A stretch of 64,000 nt of DNA, taken from contig NC_079880.1 in assembly GCF_029227915.1 (NCBI RefSeq), forward strand, positions 11,001,501 through 11,065,500, in the 5' to 3' direction. The notes beneath the pieces are model-generated. The model was not told where the DNA came from and did not search any database. It was given only the letters and a program-made list of their open reading frames with translations. Origin of the DNA: Hydractinia symbiolongicarpus. Lineage: Eukaryota; Cnidaria; Hydrozoa; Anthoathecata; Hydractiniidae. Positions 22,835 to 34,560 of this stretch are shown in pieces (position 1 is the stretch's first letter; each line of letters begins with the position of its first letter). A program made the position numbers and the translations under genes.

Positions 22835-23371
22835 TTTTGATTGAGGCGCCAAAACTATCGAATAATTTATCGCATGCAAACAGCGCATCGAATAATTTAG
22901 CGCATGAATTCAGCGCATCGAATAATTTATCGCATGCAAACAGCGCATCGAATAATTTAGCGCATGAATTCAGCGCATCGAATAATTTAGCGCATGCGAA
23001 CAGCGCATCGAATAATTTAGCGCATGCAAACAGCGCATCGAATAATTTAGCGCATGCAAACAGCGCATCGAATAATTTAGCGCATGAATTCAGCGCATCG
23101 AATAATTTATCACATGCAAACAGCGCATAATCGAATGAATTCATCGCATAATCGAATGAATTCATCGCATAATCGAATGAATTCATCGCATAATCGAATG
23201 AATTCAGCGCATAATCGAATGAACTTAGCGCATAATCGAATGAATTTAGCGCATAATCGAATGAATTTTTACAAAATCGAATGAATTTTAACAAAATCGA
23301 ATACAATTAGCGACAAATAGTGTTTTATGACCGAATGAAATCATCGAATAAGGCAGCCTTGGCGTTCCATA
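22835..23371 (-). repeat. Right terminal inverted repeat, 537 bp
   Basis: Reverse complement of the left terminus with the same order of 30-bp and 21-bp units. The only difference I find is G at 22998, where the left copy predicts A. It ends in GGCGTTCCATA at 23371, followed by CTGAGA. If the left terminus carries a promoter, this copy carries the same promoter pointing at the 3' end of the HECT gene. Confidence 0.95.
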
Positions 23372-23683
23372 CTGAGAGGTCATTTAAACATTTGTCCTGG
23401 AATATAAAACTTTTTATTTTATAGAGGTGTCTGATTTAGAGGATATCTAGCTCAGAAAGGTTTCGTTATATTTATTGATGACACACTACATTTGTGCCAC
23501 GTTGAACATTTTCACTTTTGCGATCGTTGACGTTAATAAGTCAGTCAAAATCTTTTAAATGAAAACCAGCCTTATAAAGAATGCATGAAATAATGAGATT
23601 TTCATTTCAAAACTTTTGCCACCTTTTTGCCTCCTTTTTTCATAATTAAAAGTATAGAAAAAAAAATTAATGATATTCAAAAT

Positions 23684-25060
23684 CTAACTAATTATAATAA
23701 CAGGATTTTGCAGCGACTTTCGTCTCCACACCAACACTAAGAATCCCAAATACGTCAAAATAGCTAGACAGACGCACACGTACTCCAGTTGTGTAAAGGA
23801 CATGGCAGCTGTCAATAACGCTATTATTGCTCCTGAACGCGAAAATGCTAATCGTATACTCTCTGTAAACGCTTGCGCACGTGAACTAGTCATTCTTGCC
23901 ATAGCACCAATTAGAAATACCTCATCAAAAATAACAACAACCGCAAAGAGTAAAGCATAAAAAGTCCATGATACAATGTTTAGGATTTGGTTTAAGTTGT
24001 ATACTGCTAGCACAGCATACATAATCAGAATCAGCATCACGAATAGACAACAAATCCAACTCACGTAGACAATTGAACGATCACTAAACGGTCGATATGT
24101 TATCAGTAGTAGAACAGCCACTGCAGCTATACCATGCCCAAATAAAATAGAGTTGAGTTCAAACATACCCCAACGCATCAGTTTTACTATTGCTAGCGGT
24201 TGCCATAGATCAAATGAAATCATGCAGTACATGATAAGAAATGAGAATAGCAGAATGATTAATGTGTCTGTTTGCTTTAAGAGTTGAACAAGTACACGAA
24301 GGGAATTTATGTCTTTCACCATATGATCCTTTGAAAGCAGGCGCTCGTTTTCTTCATCTGCCACAGTTCCAGCTGCGCATTGTGCAATCTCTGTTTCGTG
24401 CTCCTTCAAATCAAACTCTTTCGACAAGTCACTTACTAAATATATCGCTAACATTTGGCTTAATAGGAAGATGATTGCCAAGCTGCAAGCAGGAGCATTT
24501 GTATAGGTGACGTGTAACGGCCCAATGAAAAAATCTGCTTTTAAAAACACAAAATTTATTCCTGGACCTAGAATAAATCCAAGCGCAAATGCCATTCCCA
24601 TTGTAGAAAACTTTGATGATAGCTCGTCGGGTGGGTATGATCTGGTCAATTCACTCGTCATAATAGGTCGATGACAGCCTCCTACCCCTGAAATTAGCCT
24701 ACCTACAAGTAGATTCCAGGGGGAGTATGGTATAGCATAAATTATATTTCCAGTCACAATCAAAGAATTTCCAATCAGAAACACCATGGATACATTTCTG
24801 TACTTATCAAAAATGTGTCCAACTATAATTGAAGATGAGATTTGGGCCGCTGAATAAGCTGCTGAAACTAGACCATAGAATAGTTTCAGATGAGAAGCTT
24901 TTAGCGTTTCTTCAAGGTACAACCATAAAGTCATAAATGTCAAAGAATATTCCATTCCGGCGCATGCATTTTGGAGAGTAAATGCAATAAATGTACGATG
25001 TCTTTTGATACGCCAATTCTTAAGTTCCTCGTCGTTGATTTTGGTTGTTTTTGTTGGCAT
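23684..25060 (-). CDS. Major facilitator superfamily transporter, MFSD8-like
   Basis: 458-residue single-exon membrane protein. About twelve hydrophobic segments can be counted. The family loop motif lies between helices 2 and 3 (GHIFDKYRN, residues 81-89), followed by GRLISGVGGCHRPIM, typical of MFS helix 4. A long hydrophilic loop near residues 213-250 separates the two halves, as in most MFS proteins. The SPX/MFSD8 (CLN7)-like branch, lysosomal or organellar, is the best fit I can suggest; the substrate is not predictable. The start ATG is 18 nt after an acceptor-like TTTTTCTAATTTTAG. The right target duplication of the 6-kb transposon lies about 300 bp beyond its stop codon, so the insertion is downstream of this gene and does not break it. 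Confidence 0.85.
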   Translation of the reverse strand: MPTKTTKINDEELKNWRIKRHRTFIAFTLQNACAGMEYSLTFMTLWLYLEETLKASHLKLFYGLVSAAYSAAQISSSIIVGHIFDKYRNVSMVFLIGNSLIVTGNIIYAIPYSPWNLLVGRLISGVGGCHRPIMTSELTRSYPPDELSSKFSTMGMAFALGFILGPGINFVFLKADFFIGPLHVTYTNAPACSLAIIFLLSQMLAIYLVSDLSKEFDLKEHETEIAQCAAGTVADEENERLLSKDHMVKDINSLRVLVQLLKQTDTLIILLFSFLIMYCMISFDLWQPLAIVKLMRWGMFELNSILFGHGIAAVAVLLLITYRPFSDRSIVYVSWICCLFVMLILIMYAVLAVYNLNQILNIVSWTFYALLFAVVVIFDEVFLIGAMARMTSSRAQAFTESIRLAFSRSGAIIALLTAAMSFTQLEYVCVCLAILTYLGFLVLVWRRKSLQNPVIIIS

Positions 25061-25080
25061 TTTAGTTCTTATGATGGCCT

Positions 25081-25910
25081 AAAATTAGAAAAAGGAAACT
25101 TTTTATCCGCGAAAAAACACGCTCAATTTATGGACTTGCTTTAGCTATTTTCTATAGCAGTCTCATATTGTCTGATGATGCACTTTGTGTCGTGTAGTTT
25201 AATGAACGAATATTTTAATTTTCTTAATCTTATTTTTAAATATTTTGTAAATATTGTGTGTTGTGTTAAAATTCATCGATTTTTTATCACTCTAATTTAT
25301 CTTTATGATCGTTAAAAAGTTGGTATAACGTCCCACCTGTTCCCATGGTGACTTATCAGTGCACACGAAGTGCCATATAATATATCACAACAAATTTATC
25401 TCTTTAGATAGCCGTATCAACATTTTATAAGTTATAGTTTATGCCGTCTTCTAGTGATTTTAGACATCCAACGACTTTTCTAATACGAAGTTTGTTTTTC
25501 TGCAGTTCTAGTCGTTTTTCAGGTTTTAAAATATATGATGACAACATTATTAAAGTTATTGTTAGCATCCCACCACCGTTGCCTTCTTAGAACATAAAGC
25601 AGACATAGAGTTTTATATAATATTTCATATAATATATAACTTCATACAACTTATAACCTTAGTTACACTGGGTTTCTTTGTTATCAAACACTCCTTAAGG
25701 CTAGACGATTTAAATATGGATAAAGTTGACTTACTTTTTTTTATTTTAGCCCTAAAATTTTTATCACAGATAAAAATAGCCTATAAACGTTGATTGAGAA
25801 GTTTGAAAATTGTGAGAAAAATAAGGGTGCTATTTTTTGACTTACCACAGAAAATAACTAGGCATAGTTAAAGGAAGGAAGTCCTTTCAAATTCAAGATG
25901 GCTAATGTTA
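25081..25910. other. Upstream region of the MFS gene, no other gene seen
   Basis: AT-rich with no coding signal. It presumably holds the MFS promoter; no TATA box or other clear motif was found. Confidence 0.4.
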
Positions 25911-26294
25911 ACATGCAATATGTCGTCATGGAATACCAGACGATCGTCGTGAATATCGCCTAGTGGAAGTTCGCCTTTAAAGTTAAGATTCAAACAGCAG
26001 CAAAAGACATGCAATATGTCGTCATGGAATACCAGACGATCATCGTGAAAATCGACTAGTGGAAATTCACCTTTAGAGTTAAGATTTAAACAGCAGCAAA
26101 AGACATGCAATATGTCGTCATGGAATACCAGACGATCGTCGTGAAAATCTCCTAGTGGAAATTTGCCTTTGGAGTTAAGATTCAAACAGCAACAAAGGAC
26201 ATGCAATATGTCGTCACGGAATACCAGACGATCGTCGTGAAAATCGCCTAGTGGAAATTTGCCTTTAGAGTTAATATTCAAGCAGCAACAAAAG
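25911..26294 (-). repeat. 96-bp minisatellite, four copies, open frame
   Basis: Four consecutive 96-bp units start at 25911, 26007, 26103 and 26199, each beginning ACATGCAATATGTCGTCA. Because 96 is a multiple of three, a 137-codon minus-strand frame stays open and encodes a 32-residue repeat (FHDDRLVFHDDILHV core with a CCC triplet). Differences between units include synonymous and conservative changes. There is no domain, no signal peptide and no partner exon, so a protein is possible but not supported. Confidence 0.75.
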
Positions 26295-26379
26295 ACATGA
26301 TGAAAAACACGATGAAATTGACGTCAAAATCTCATTTCCCGTCTTTTTCTATTTCATTGCTACAACCTAACGGGTGGAT

Positions 26380-26842
26380 GGGGGATGATTATAGACAGAT
26401 TCGAATTATAGAAAGCCTCTGTAATTTGAACTTTCAGCTTCAGAGAGTGAAAATTCGAATAACAGATAGAAATTACATTAATTTCAAAATCAAGAAAACA
26501 AGTTTCATTCAATCTTTTTTTTTTTAATTTATACAAAAAAGATAATCTATTTGAAAAACTGTTGAATTTTGATTGCTTTCATTGGAGAGACTCGACAATA
26601 CAACTTGCATCTCCTTGGTGCTTGTCCTTTTTACACTCTAAAATTCAAATTGGGGAGAGAATCCTGCTAAATAGACTGAAAAACTGCTCGAACTAGAGAA
26701 AGTTTTAAATTAGAGAAATTCCATTTTTAGAAAGTTTTTTTTTAAAAAAAAGTTTCTAAAGAAAACTGACGGTGATCGAGTACTTTATTGAATTATAGAA
26801 ATATTCGAATTATAGAAATTCGAATTAGAGTAATTCAACTGT
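26380..26842. repeat. Degenerate TTCGAA-rich Tigger-type remnant
   Basis: Repeated ATTCGAATTATAG words and a right end TTCAACTG followed by TA (26841-26842 region) resemble the pogo/Tigger-type MITE termini seen elsewhere in the window. The left terminus is not clear. Confidence 0.45.
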
Positions 26843-28384
26843 AGTTAATTGCAGGATAAAAAACAAAATACAAAAAAAATGCATACACCAAACAATCTTT
26901 GTCTTTATGTGTTGACTTTTCCTGTGGAATGTGTTTTAAAACATTAGTATAGATAAACCTTCCTAAGTAATTTTAAAAAGATAATTACAACTCACGTTAG
27001 TATTTAGTGGGTTGTAAACTACCATTATATGGCATTCACAGAGTAGAGTAATGATCGGTTTTCATTTATGAAGCAGACGCAGAAGTAGAAAAAGGAGCAA
27101 GGACTGTGTGGAAAGTGAAGCTGATAGGATGCATGAAGTCAGCGTTGAAACAGGAATGTTAAATATTTTAATATTCTACTTTATCAGTTACTTCATTATG
27201 ACTTTCACTGCATACTTGGTTCATGACTTCCTTAGCGTAAAACTGAAATGCAACATACACAGGAAATATTGGCACAAAAGAAAAATTGCATTTTTTAACT
27301 GTAAAATGACACCTGAACAAAAAGGAAAAAATATATGACGAATGTTTTGCAAGGGTTAATCAAAAAAAAAATAAAAAATAGCGTGAAAGAAGCCTACATG
27401 TTCGACATGATTTTTGCAAATTTCTTGCTTCTCAAAGAAACGCCTATATAGCTCATAATAACGCCATTCTGGGAAGCTGAGACGATGGAGAAGTTAAATT
27501 CCCACTTATTAGCAGTCGTAGGTCTTATCATTTTAGCATTTTTTTTGCATCAAAGTAAGGGAAAATATGAAAAAACAATAAAACAGTAACTCTTTGCGGT
27601 CTGTAAGTACGATATTCGCAAAAAAGTTTTGCGAATATTGTATGCCAGGAATTTTCTCATGCCTGTTAGCTAAAAGTAATTTTTGTTTACGCTTGTGAAA
27701 TTTAAAAAAAAATTAATTTAGGATTAAAAACTGCTTGAAACTCGCCTGTTTTTGACTTATTTAGAACATAATTCATTTCGGGTGCATTTTTCGTTGAATT
27801 TGAGGCTCCACCAAACTCCCAACCTATTTCATCTGGTGCAGAAACAGTTTCACCGTTGGCTACTTGAATAGTTCATACAAAGTTGCACAGAGTATTTTGG
27901 ACAAAGAAATAGCCGTTCATAGACAAACGACCTCTTTGACATAAAAGAAAGCAACTAACACCCGGAATATTGTGAAACAGGTCGAAATGAGATACACAAA
28001 TGACTTTAAGATGAGGAAAACTTATATTTAAGCGTAGCGAACACCAGAATTCCTTTGCCTACAACAATTCCCCACAATTTGGAATTACTAGTGTTTTTTT
28101 GAGGAGACGCTTTAAAAAAATAGCTTCTTCTTTGTTCGTATTAAAAATTGCCCTTAAAGTGACTTGTGAATGGCTTGTTTCACTTTCTGATTCACTGGCT
28201 TCACTTTATAATTCACTGGCTTTTAGGTCTGCTTCACAGATCTTAACAAGGCTTAACCAAGAATGATTTAATTAAACTGGAATGTATATGACATTTATTG
28301 GATAATAATTGCTTGTGTGTAGAGAATAGAAAGTGCAAAGTGCAGATTGCAATGATGGCAAACATCTATGTAGTAACTAGTTCA
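26843..28384. other. Intergenic, no gene seen
   Basis: AT-rich, with only short open frames. A 76-codon frame at 27108 has a hydrophobic stretch but no context that would support it as a gene. Confidence 0.45.
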
Positions 28385-28957
28385 CCACATTTTTTACTAA
28401 TCTATAAGGCCCGTGGAGAAATCCACTTAGGCAGAAGAACAATGGAAAAATAGGTTGCTTTAAAATTTATGCTGACGTCAGCAGTGCGGATACAGAATGG
28501 GCGAAATTTAGTTGATCTGTTGCATGTAATATGTAGAGCTCGATACGTTGATGAAGAAAATGTTAAGGAACATGTGCTTTCGTCATACGGTTAAGGAGAT
28601 ATAAGGGTTTAAAAATTTTGTTGACGTCAGCAAAGACCCGCGAAAATACACACAAAAAATTTTTTGGAAATTTCTATGTTGACTTCATTGTATAGATCTT
28701 GAAACACTGATCAAGAAAATGCATAGGATCATGTACTTTTGACAGACAGTTGCAGAGATTTTAGGGCTCAGGTTTTTTGATGACGTAGATAGAATGTTAC
28801 CGTTAAAGTAGTGTAATTGATGTCGCGCGGTAACGCCAGAAGATTTAACATAGTAGACATGTATTTTGGGGAACATCAAAGGAAAATGAACACGTACTCT
28901 TTGTCTGTTACAGACACACAGACACAGACAGTCTTTGTGTTATTATATAGACTAGTT
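28385..28957 (-). mobile_element. Helitron-like copy, minus strand, degraded
   Basis: Read on the minus strand, it starts TCTATATAATAACACAAAGAC followed by a GTCTGTGTC tract, like the Helitrons at 9186 and 45848, and ends near a hairpin GTGGATTTCTCCAC at about 28394-28409. The terminal CTRR is not intact. It is longer than the other copies, with a body of its own. Confidence 0.5.
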
Positions 28958-30163
28958 GATTACTCGGAGTATACAAAATACTTTTTATATGCACACATGT
29001 TTTAAAAAATTGATTTCGTTGGCGCGGAATCTTTAAAATCGCGTAATGGATAGAGGTACATAGAGTCTGCGCAGAGCCGGGACACTGTCGAGTTGTGGTA
29101 AAATTATAGCAATTTCAAAATACCGTACCAAAACAACAATACCAACAACACCGAAACAGCTCACAGACTTGTTACTTATTGTTGAGAAATCATAATTTCT
29201 TTTAAAAAACTTTTTCAAAATGATGGGCCCCTTCCTTATCAAATTCGATAAGTTTGATTCTGCTTTACACTTTCTTACTTTAACTTGTTGAATCCAATTT
29301 GTCAAATTGGAGTATACAAAATTTGTCTAAACAACCCTGACACCAATTGCTTTCTTCTTTAAAATGTATTGCAATCAATCACACTCCCTGAAATGAAATT
29401 GAAGATTGACAAATCAAATTTGATCTCATCTTTATCCAGTCTTTGGCCCGGGTTTGTTCACAAGTCCAAGGTTTTTTTCCGGTTTAAGGTTAAACTTTAT
29501 GGTTGGTTTGAAATAAAGCTGCGACGTAACCATTGTGAACAGAAAGGTTAAAGAAAATAATTGAATGACAACCTGGGGTTGATTCAGTTGGTGTTAAAAT
29601 TGCATTTGTGTCCTTCATTTACAAACATTTTTCTTTTTATAATCAGCAATTACCAAAACATCCATTATTAATCAGTTAGTTAACTTTGAAGACTTGAATA
29701 CTGAAACGCTTAAACCCTTATTTGCGAAAATTGAAACTAAATTTTTATATCTTTACGAGGATTAAAACAACATCAACGAAAATGCCAAATATATAAAGGA
29801 AATACAAGTGCCTTCCAATAAAAATTGTGTCGACAACACCAAATTCGAGTCGCCACTACAACATGCATATGAACAGATTGTGTACTGGCAAAAAAACGTT
29901 TTCCTTTTTCCCACTGACAAAGCTGGAAAAAATATATCAAAACAATCAGATTGATGTATGAATAGGTGAGAGATTTGCCATTGAAACTCAAACCTCCTTT
30001 GAAAGCCAAGCAAAAATTCTAAAGCTAAATATCATTTAACAGCTTTGGAAAAAGATTCATCCCATGGCGAATTGGTGATATAGTGAGATTCTTGATTTAC
30101 TGAAAGAAGCTGAGACGATTCAAAACAACCTAATTTTAATGCACTACATTACATTACTACTAT
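28958..30163. other. Intergenic, no gene seen
   Basis: AT-rich DNA between the Helitron-like copy and the SINE. Part of it may be decayed sequence from the retroelement whose RT remnant lies beyond the SINE, but I see no clear domain. Confidence 0.35.
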
Positions 30164-30452
30164 TATTTACCCAGGATAGCCTCTTCAGTTCCTATTGGTA
30201 CTGCTATCAACGAGGGTCCTGCGAAAGGGGTCCTAGCGCATTTAAAGCTCCCATTTGAGCTACGAAAGTCGTGGAAGCACAACAATCGCTTACTTAGACA
30301 ACCGCCTAAGATATCAATCCTATTCTCATGCTGAGCGCTAAGCAGAAAGGATAGATTCACACTTTTATAGTCTCTGGCATGACTCGGCCGGGGCTTGAAC
30401 CCAAGACCTCCCGCACTGAAAGCGAACGCTCTACCACAAGGCTATCAGTTGG
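30164..30452 (-). mobile_element. tRNA-derived SINE, second copy
   Basis: Inverted relative of the SINE at 16544. On the minus strand the head reads TAGCCTTGTGGTAGAGCG and GGTCTTGGGTTCAAGCCCC, closer to a functional box A and box B than the other copy. The body ends CTATCCTGGGTAAATA. A TTTCAG anticodon-loop-like segment could mean a Glu(TTC)-type ancestor. The two copies differ at many positions, so neither is a recent daughter of the other. Confidence 0.82.
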
Positions 30453-30654
30453 TACGCATTGCTACACAAATACAAAAAGGGAAAGTCAATGGAGGTATAA
30501 AGTTATTGCCTAAGAACATTCAAAATTAAATCTTAAACAACAAAACGCTCAAACTTTTGAAACAAAAACATCCTGAAGCTTCTGAAATAGATAGCACAGT
30601 TCTCCTCCCAGATACACCGGAAATTGTACAATAAATCAAATTCGAAAACATTAA

Positions 30655-31130
30655 TGCAAGGCTGCATTGAAGACGAGAGGTGGTTCAGGGTCTTCAGGTA
30701 GACGTTGATGGTTGGAGGATAATGTGCACGTCGAAATGCTTTAAAGAAAGTTCTACAGATTTATGCAAAGAATTTGCTGATGTAATGTACAATAAATAAG
30801 CAAACTTTTCTGACCTGCCCGTTAATTCGCCTTGATAAAAGACCTGGGTTAAGGCCAATTGATGTTGGTGAAGTTTTACGACGATTTGCCGGCAAAGTTT
30901 CTTCCACACCAAAAGAAGACATTGTTCCATCAGTGTGTGCTAGAAACGAAGCTGGATGTGAAGCTACCATACACGCAATCCGACATGTCTTCAAGCAACA
31001 GGACAGAAGCAGTTTTCCTAATTGATGCTGCTAATGCATTTAATTCAGTGAACAGAGTGGTGTTTCTGCATTACGTTACTATGGTATGCCCTTCAATAAT
31101 TTTTATAAGATATTGTTATACTTAACCATC
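30655..31130 (+). pseudogene. Decayed reverse-transcriptase fragment
   Basis: Pieces of an RT of a type common in cnidarian genomes read in different frames: TRGGSGSSG near 30680, then RPGLRPIDVGEVLRRFAGK near 30845, then FLIDAANAFNSVNR near 31015 (the RT-A-like Asp motif) and CPSIIFIRYCYT at the end. At least two frameshifts separate the pieces, and the C-terminal half is lost. A nearby SINE insertion at 30164 may have hit the same original element. Confidence 0.65.
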
Positions 31131-34100
31131 TTGTTTATTTGTTATTGATGGTATTGAAATAAAATCTTTGAACAACTTAAGGTGACCCAATATACACAGA
31201 TCCAGTTATACCTTTGATGATGAAAATTTTAGAAAAAATGGACGAATTAACTGATGCTGAAGTCATACTTATTTCCACAACACTAGAATATTATTATTAT
31301 AGAGATAGGTTACTCGCTTTTTTATTGTAATGTATGTATATAGGTTTTTATTTAAATATATAGTTCAAAGTTCATCAAAATTGTTGGGATTTTTTTCACC
31401 ATGATACCAGATCGTTTCAAGATCGTTTCAATGACGTAGTGAAAAGTTATTCAGAAAATTAATTAGGGGAGAGAGAGGGGCATAAGATATATAATTCAAT
31501 GACGACGTTGGGATCTATAATTACATCACTTTTGTACTACGTGTATGCAAAAGTGATGCCAGGTAGGAAGGGTTTAAAATCTATTGGTGACATTCTCTAG
31601 CGGGTTTGTGCAACGAAATATTCCACAGAACCTGAACTATGGCAAGTTCAAAATGTGTAAATCTATTATAGAAATAGCCTACGTATTACTTATATTTTGA
31701 ACTTTATGATTAACTCCCCATAGTTTGACCAAGATTGTGCTAGGAATCTAAATAATCTTCTAGCTTAGTTATTATGTGTTATAAATCACGGGCGTTTACC
31801 TTCTCACAATGTCAGGTAGTAGTAAGGAAACCCGATTTTATCCAAGGATTGGTTTACCCGTAATGACCATATTAGCCCATACCAAAAACCCCCTTTTTAA
31901 TGGGTAGAAAGAGGGCCATTGATTTGAAATTTGTTTAGGATTCTTATAGACAAACCCGTTGAAATCAATATAAAAGTAAATTTGTAGTAGTTGTACTTTC
32001 TGAGTTTATAGCCACAGGCGATTACTACAAAGCTGCAATAACTTTTTTCGTGGAAGTGTCGGTTTTTAGTTGGAATACTGTTGCAAAGTGCTTAAAAGCC
32101 TTTGTTCTTTCGCAGATTGATGTGACAAGCTATTTTTTATGATTATTTTTGAAGATTATGCAAGACCTAATGCCGGGGAAAGTACGGTCACCTTTGAAAG
32201 ATAATATTCACAACTCATTTAGTTACAGTCGTCTCTTACATGCGGTATTAGTCTTATCTATACCTGGTCGGAAGATGTGAAAATGTGCTGGTAGAGTTTA
32301 ATTGATTTTCAGTACTTTTGGTTCGGAATCTTCTTATCATGTCTTCTTCTTAAAAATCCTTTTACCATCTTTTTGCATAAAAATCGATTTGACTAAATTT
32401 TGTAGTTCTAACAAATCTTACCAGCCCTAATTTTAAAACTCAAAAAGTATAGCTAATGCATTTTTATGCAAATCCTAAAAACTGGTATTTTTTATCCCTA
32501 AACAATTCTAAAGTAAGTAACGTTTGACTGTGGTACTTTTAATTTGCCCAAAATGAGGATGTCTGTTGGATACTCACATGACTAAAAAGGCCGTTTACGG
32601 TTAAACTGTCAGTTGCTTTTTTTTTACTTTACCACAGCTTATTGTTAAAATGCAATATTACAAGTCAAAAAACGTAACACATCACCCTTCCCAAAATAAA
32701 AATGTTTTACTTCCAACTACTTAGTGTGAATCAGCTTATACATATACCATCTCCTTGATATGATAGATCGAAGCATTTCTTTAACATTAAAGTCATCGGT
32801 GGAAACATATGTTGGTAATAAGAGGAAATACAAAAGTCCCACAGCAGTTTACCGGTGGTTCCATAACTGATGCACAACATCAGATCTCCTGGCTAATTTG
32901 GTTAAGAATAACAAATTCTTAAAACAATTATGATTGAAGGTATGATTATGTTTTTGACATTCTTATGATATGTAACAGAGGAAATGTATGATAAAATAAG
33001 AAAGACAAAAAATTTCTTTAACAATAATTTATGAGACTCAAGAATTTTAGAACTTTTTCAACTAAAGAACTTCATGGGAAAACAGCCAAAATACTTTTTT
33101 TGAAAAGTTTACCAATTTTATCAAACTCCACACTATTCGCAACTTAAAAAGCTCCATTACGTACCGCCATTTTAATTTCGCATGGGCCACTTGCTGCAAA
33201 TATCACTCGCCGCTATTTTTACGACGACCGGTGTCAGGGTATTTTTTATTTGCTGTCTCGATATCAAAAGGAGAGAAAAGTTTCGGGTCGAGGTCCATAA
33301 TCAGCGCTGTACGTGTCGACTAATTTGAATACGAAAATTTTTGAAAATAAAATAAACAGGGGCTAAAAATTACTTTTTTGAAAATTTAGAAAGATTAGCA
33401 CGTACATAAACTGGCGAAATCATCAGGTATACATGATGGACAAGTGTGGGAAAACGCCTGAAACAAATATATACGCATGCTTAAAGCTTTCTCCCCAATT
33501 GATATTATTGGGATCAAATTTATCACTTTATTTCAATCGCGTACCATCCTTACATAAAGTGAATGAAAGCAGTGTATGATACAAAGATACGCATGATGAA
33601 AGGAAGAAAAAAAGAAGGAAAGAAGACTTTTGTTATCAGCAATTTACATAATATTCTTCGTAGAGAAGAAACAAGGAAAATGTTGCAAATAAAAAGATTT
33701 GGGATAAGAAAGATTTATCGCTAAAGAGAAGACGAGACGCATATCACTAAATTGTTGTAAAACTATATTTTGGCAAAGAGAGAAAAACTTTAGAAAACAA
33801 ATTACATTTTTACATTAAAAGTTTACTATGTTCTTATCGAGAATATCAATTTGCGAACGTTTGGTTTTCATATTCTTTAGAATGTCTCCTCAAAAATGCT
33901 TTCTTTGGTTTCACCATTAATTAATTGCTTAAGAAGACACAACATATTGAAAAGTGATACCTTCTGCCGAGCATTCACCAGGATCTGATTTGCCATAAAC
34001 TCTTCTATATTTCTTTTAATTGCAAGTCGGTAGATATTTTTCATTTTAATAGATTTTTATAGAAAATCCTACAACTGAAACACGTCTTTCAAAACAACCG

Positions 34101-34379
34101 TCAAATTGAAATTTTAAATCTAAAGATTTAAACTGAATGTTATGATGCCGACAAGCTTTTGAAGTTACCCTTTACTACCTTACATCACGAAAGATCATGG
34201 TTCATCTTTTACTTTAACCTAAGATGAACATAAAAATATCACCCTTTTTAATTTCCACTGACACGCCAAAAGTTCGTCGTCTTAAGAAATGAAACAAGAT
34301 ATCATCGCCCTAATGTGGACGACTGAGCTTTAAAAAGAATTACCCTACTAATTTTAACATGTGGCGCGTTCATTTAGGC
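31131..34379. other. Long intergenic stretch, no firm gene
   Basis: More than 3 kb without a supported gene. The only gene-like signal is on the minus strand at 33165-33193: a TTTGCAG acceptor, 23 nt, then ATGGCG directly followed by GTACGT, as in a first coding micro-exon. It remains unproven. Confidence 0.35.
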
Positions 34380-34560
34380 AATTAATGAAAGCGCCTATCG
34401 AGAGTTCGAATTTTCGAGCATTTTGGAAAAACGAGAAAAGAAGACTACGACAGGTGAATTTCGACGTACTTTTTTAATCACTTTCTGTGTAATTACAAAT
34501 CATTGTCCCGGACTAACAAGCTTTTCATTTCTAATACAATTACCCTCATTAAATTTGTTA
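34380..34560. repeat. Partial copy related to the MITE at 35034
   Basis: TCGAGAGTTCGAATTTTCGAG, ACAGGTGAA and TTGTCCCGGACTAA occur in the same order as in 35080-35215. This is a degraded sister copy of the same repeat family. Confidence 0.55.

Larger units (their letters stand above)
17292..23371 (+). mobile_element. 6.1-kb integrase/HECT DNA transposon, probably intact
   Basis: Complete element with 537-bp inverted termini that begin TATGGAACGCCAAGG, flanked by the direct repeat CTGAGA (17286-17291 and 23372-23377), a 6-bp target duplication. It carries two genes on the same strand: an integrase-core DDE transposase with SAM-like and HTH regions, and a SAM-UBZ-HECT protein with five exons. 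Both read open with catalytic residues in place, and the termini differ by one base by eye (22998). The element is therefore a candidate for current or very recent activity. The closest named group I can think of is IS3EU (IS3-like integrase transposons of eukaryotes), but I am not sure of the match; Ginger elements are another integrase-based group. The HECT gene is the unusual part. Confidence 0.92.
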
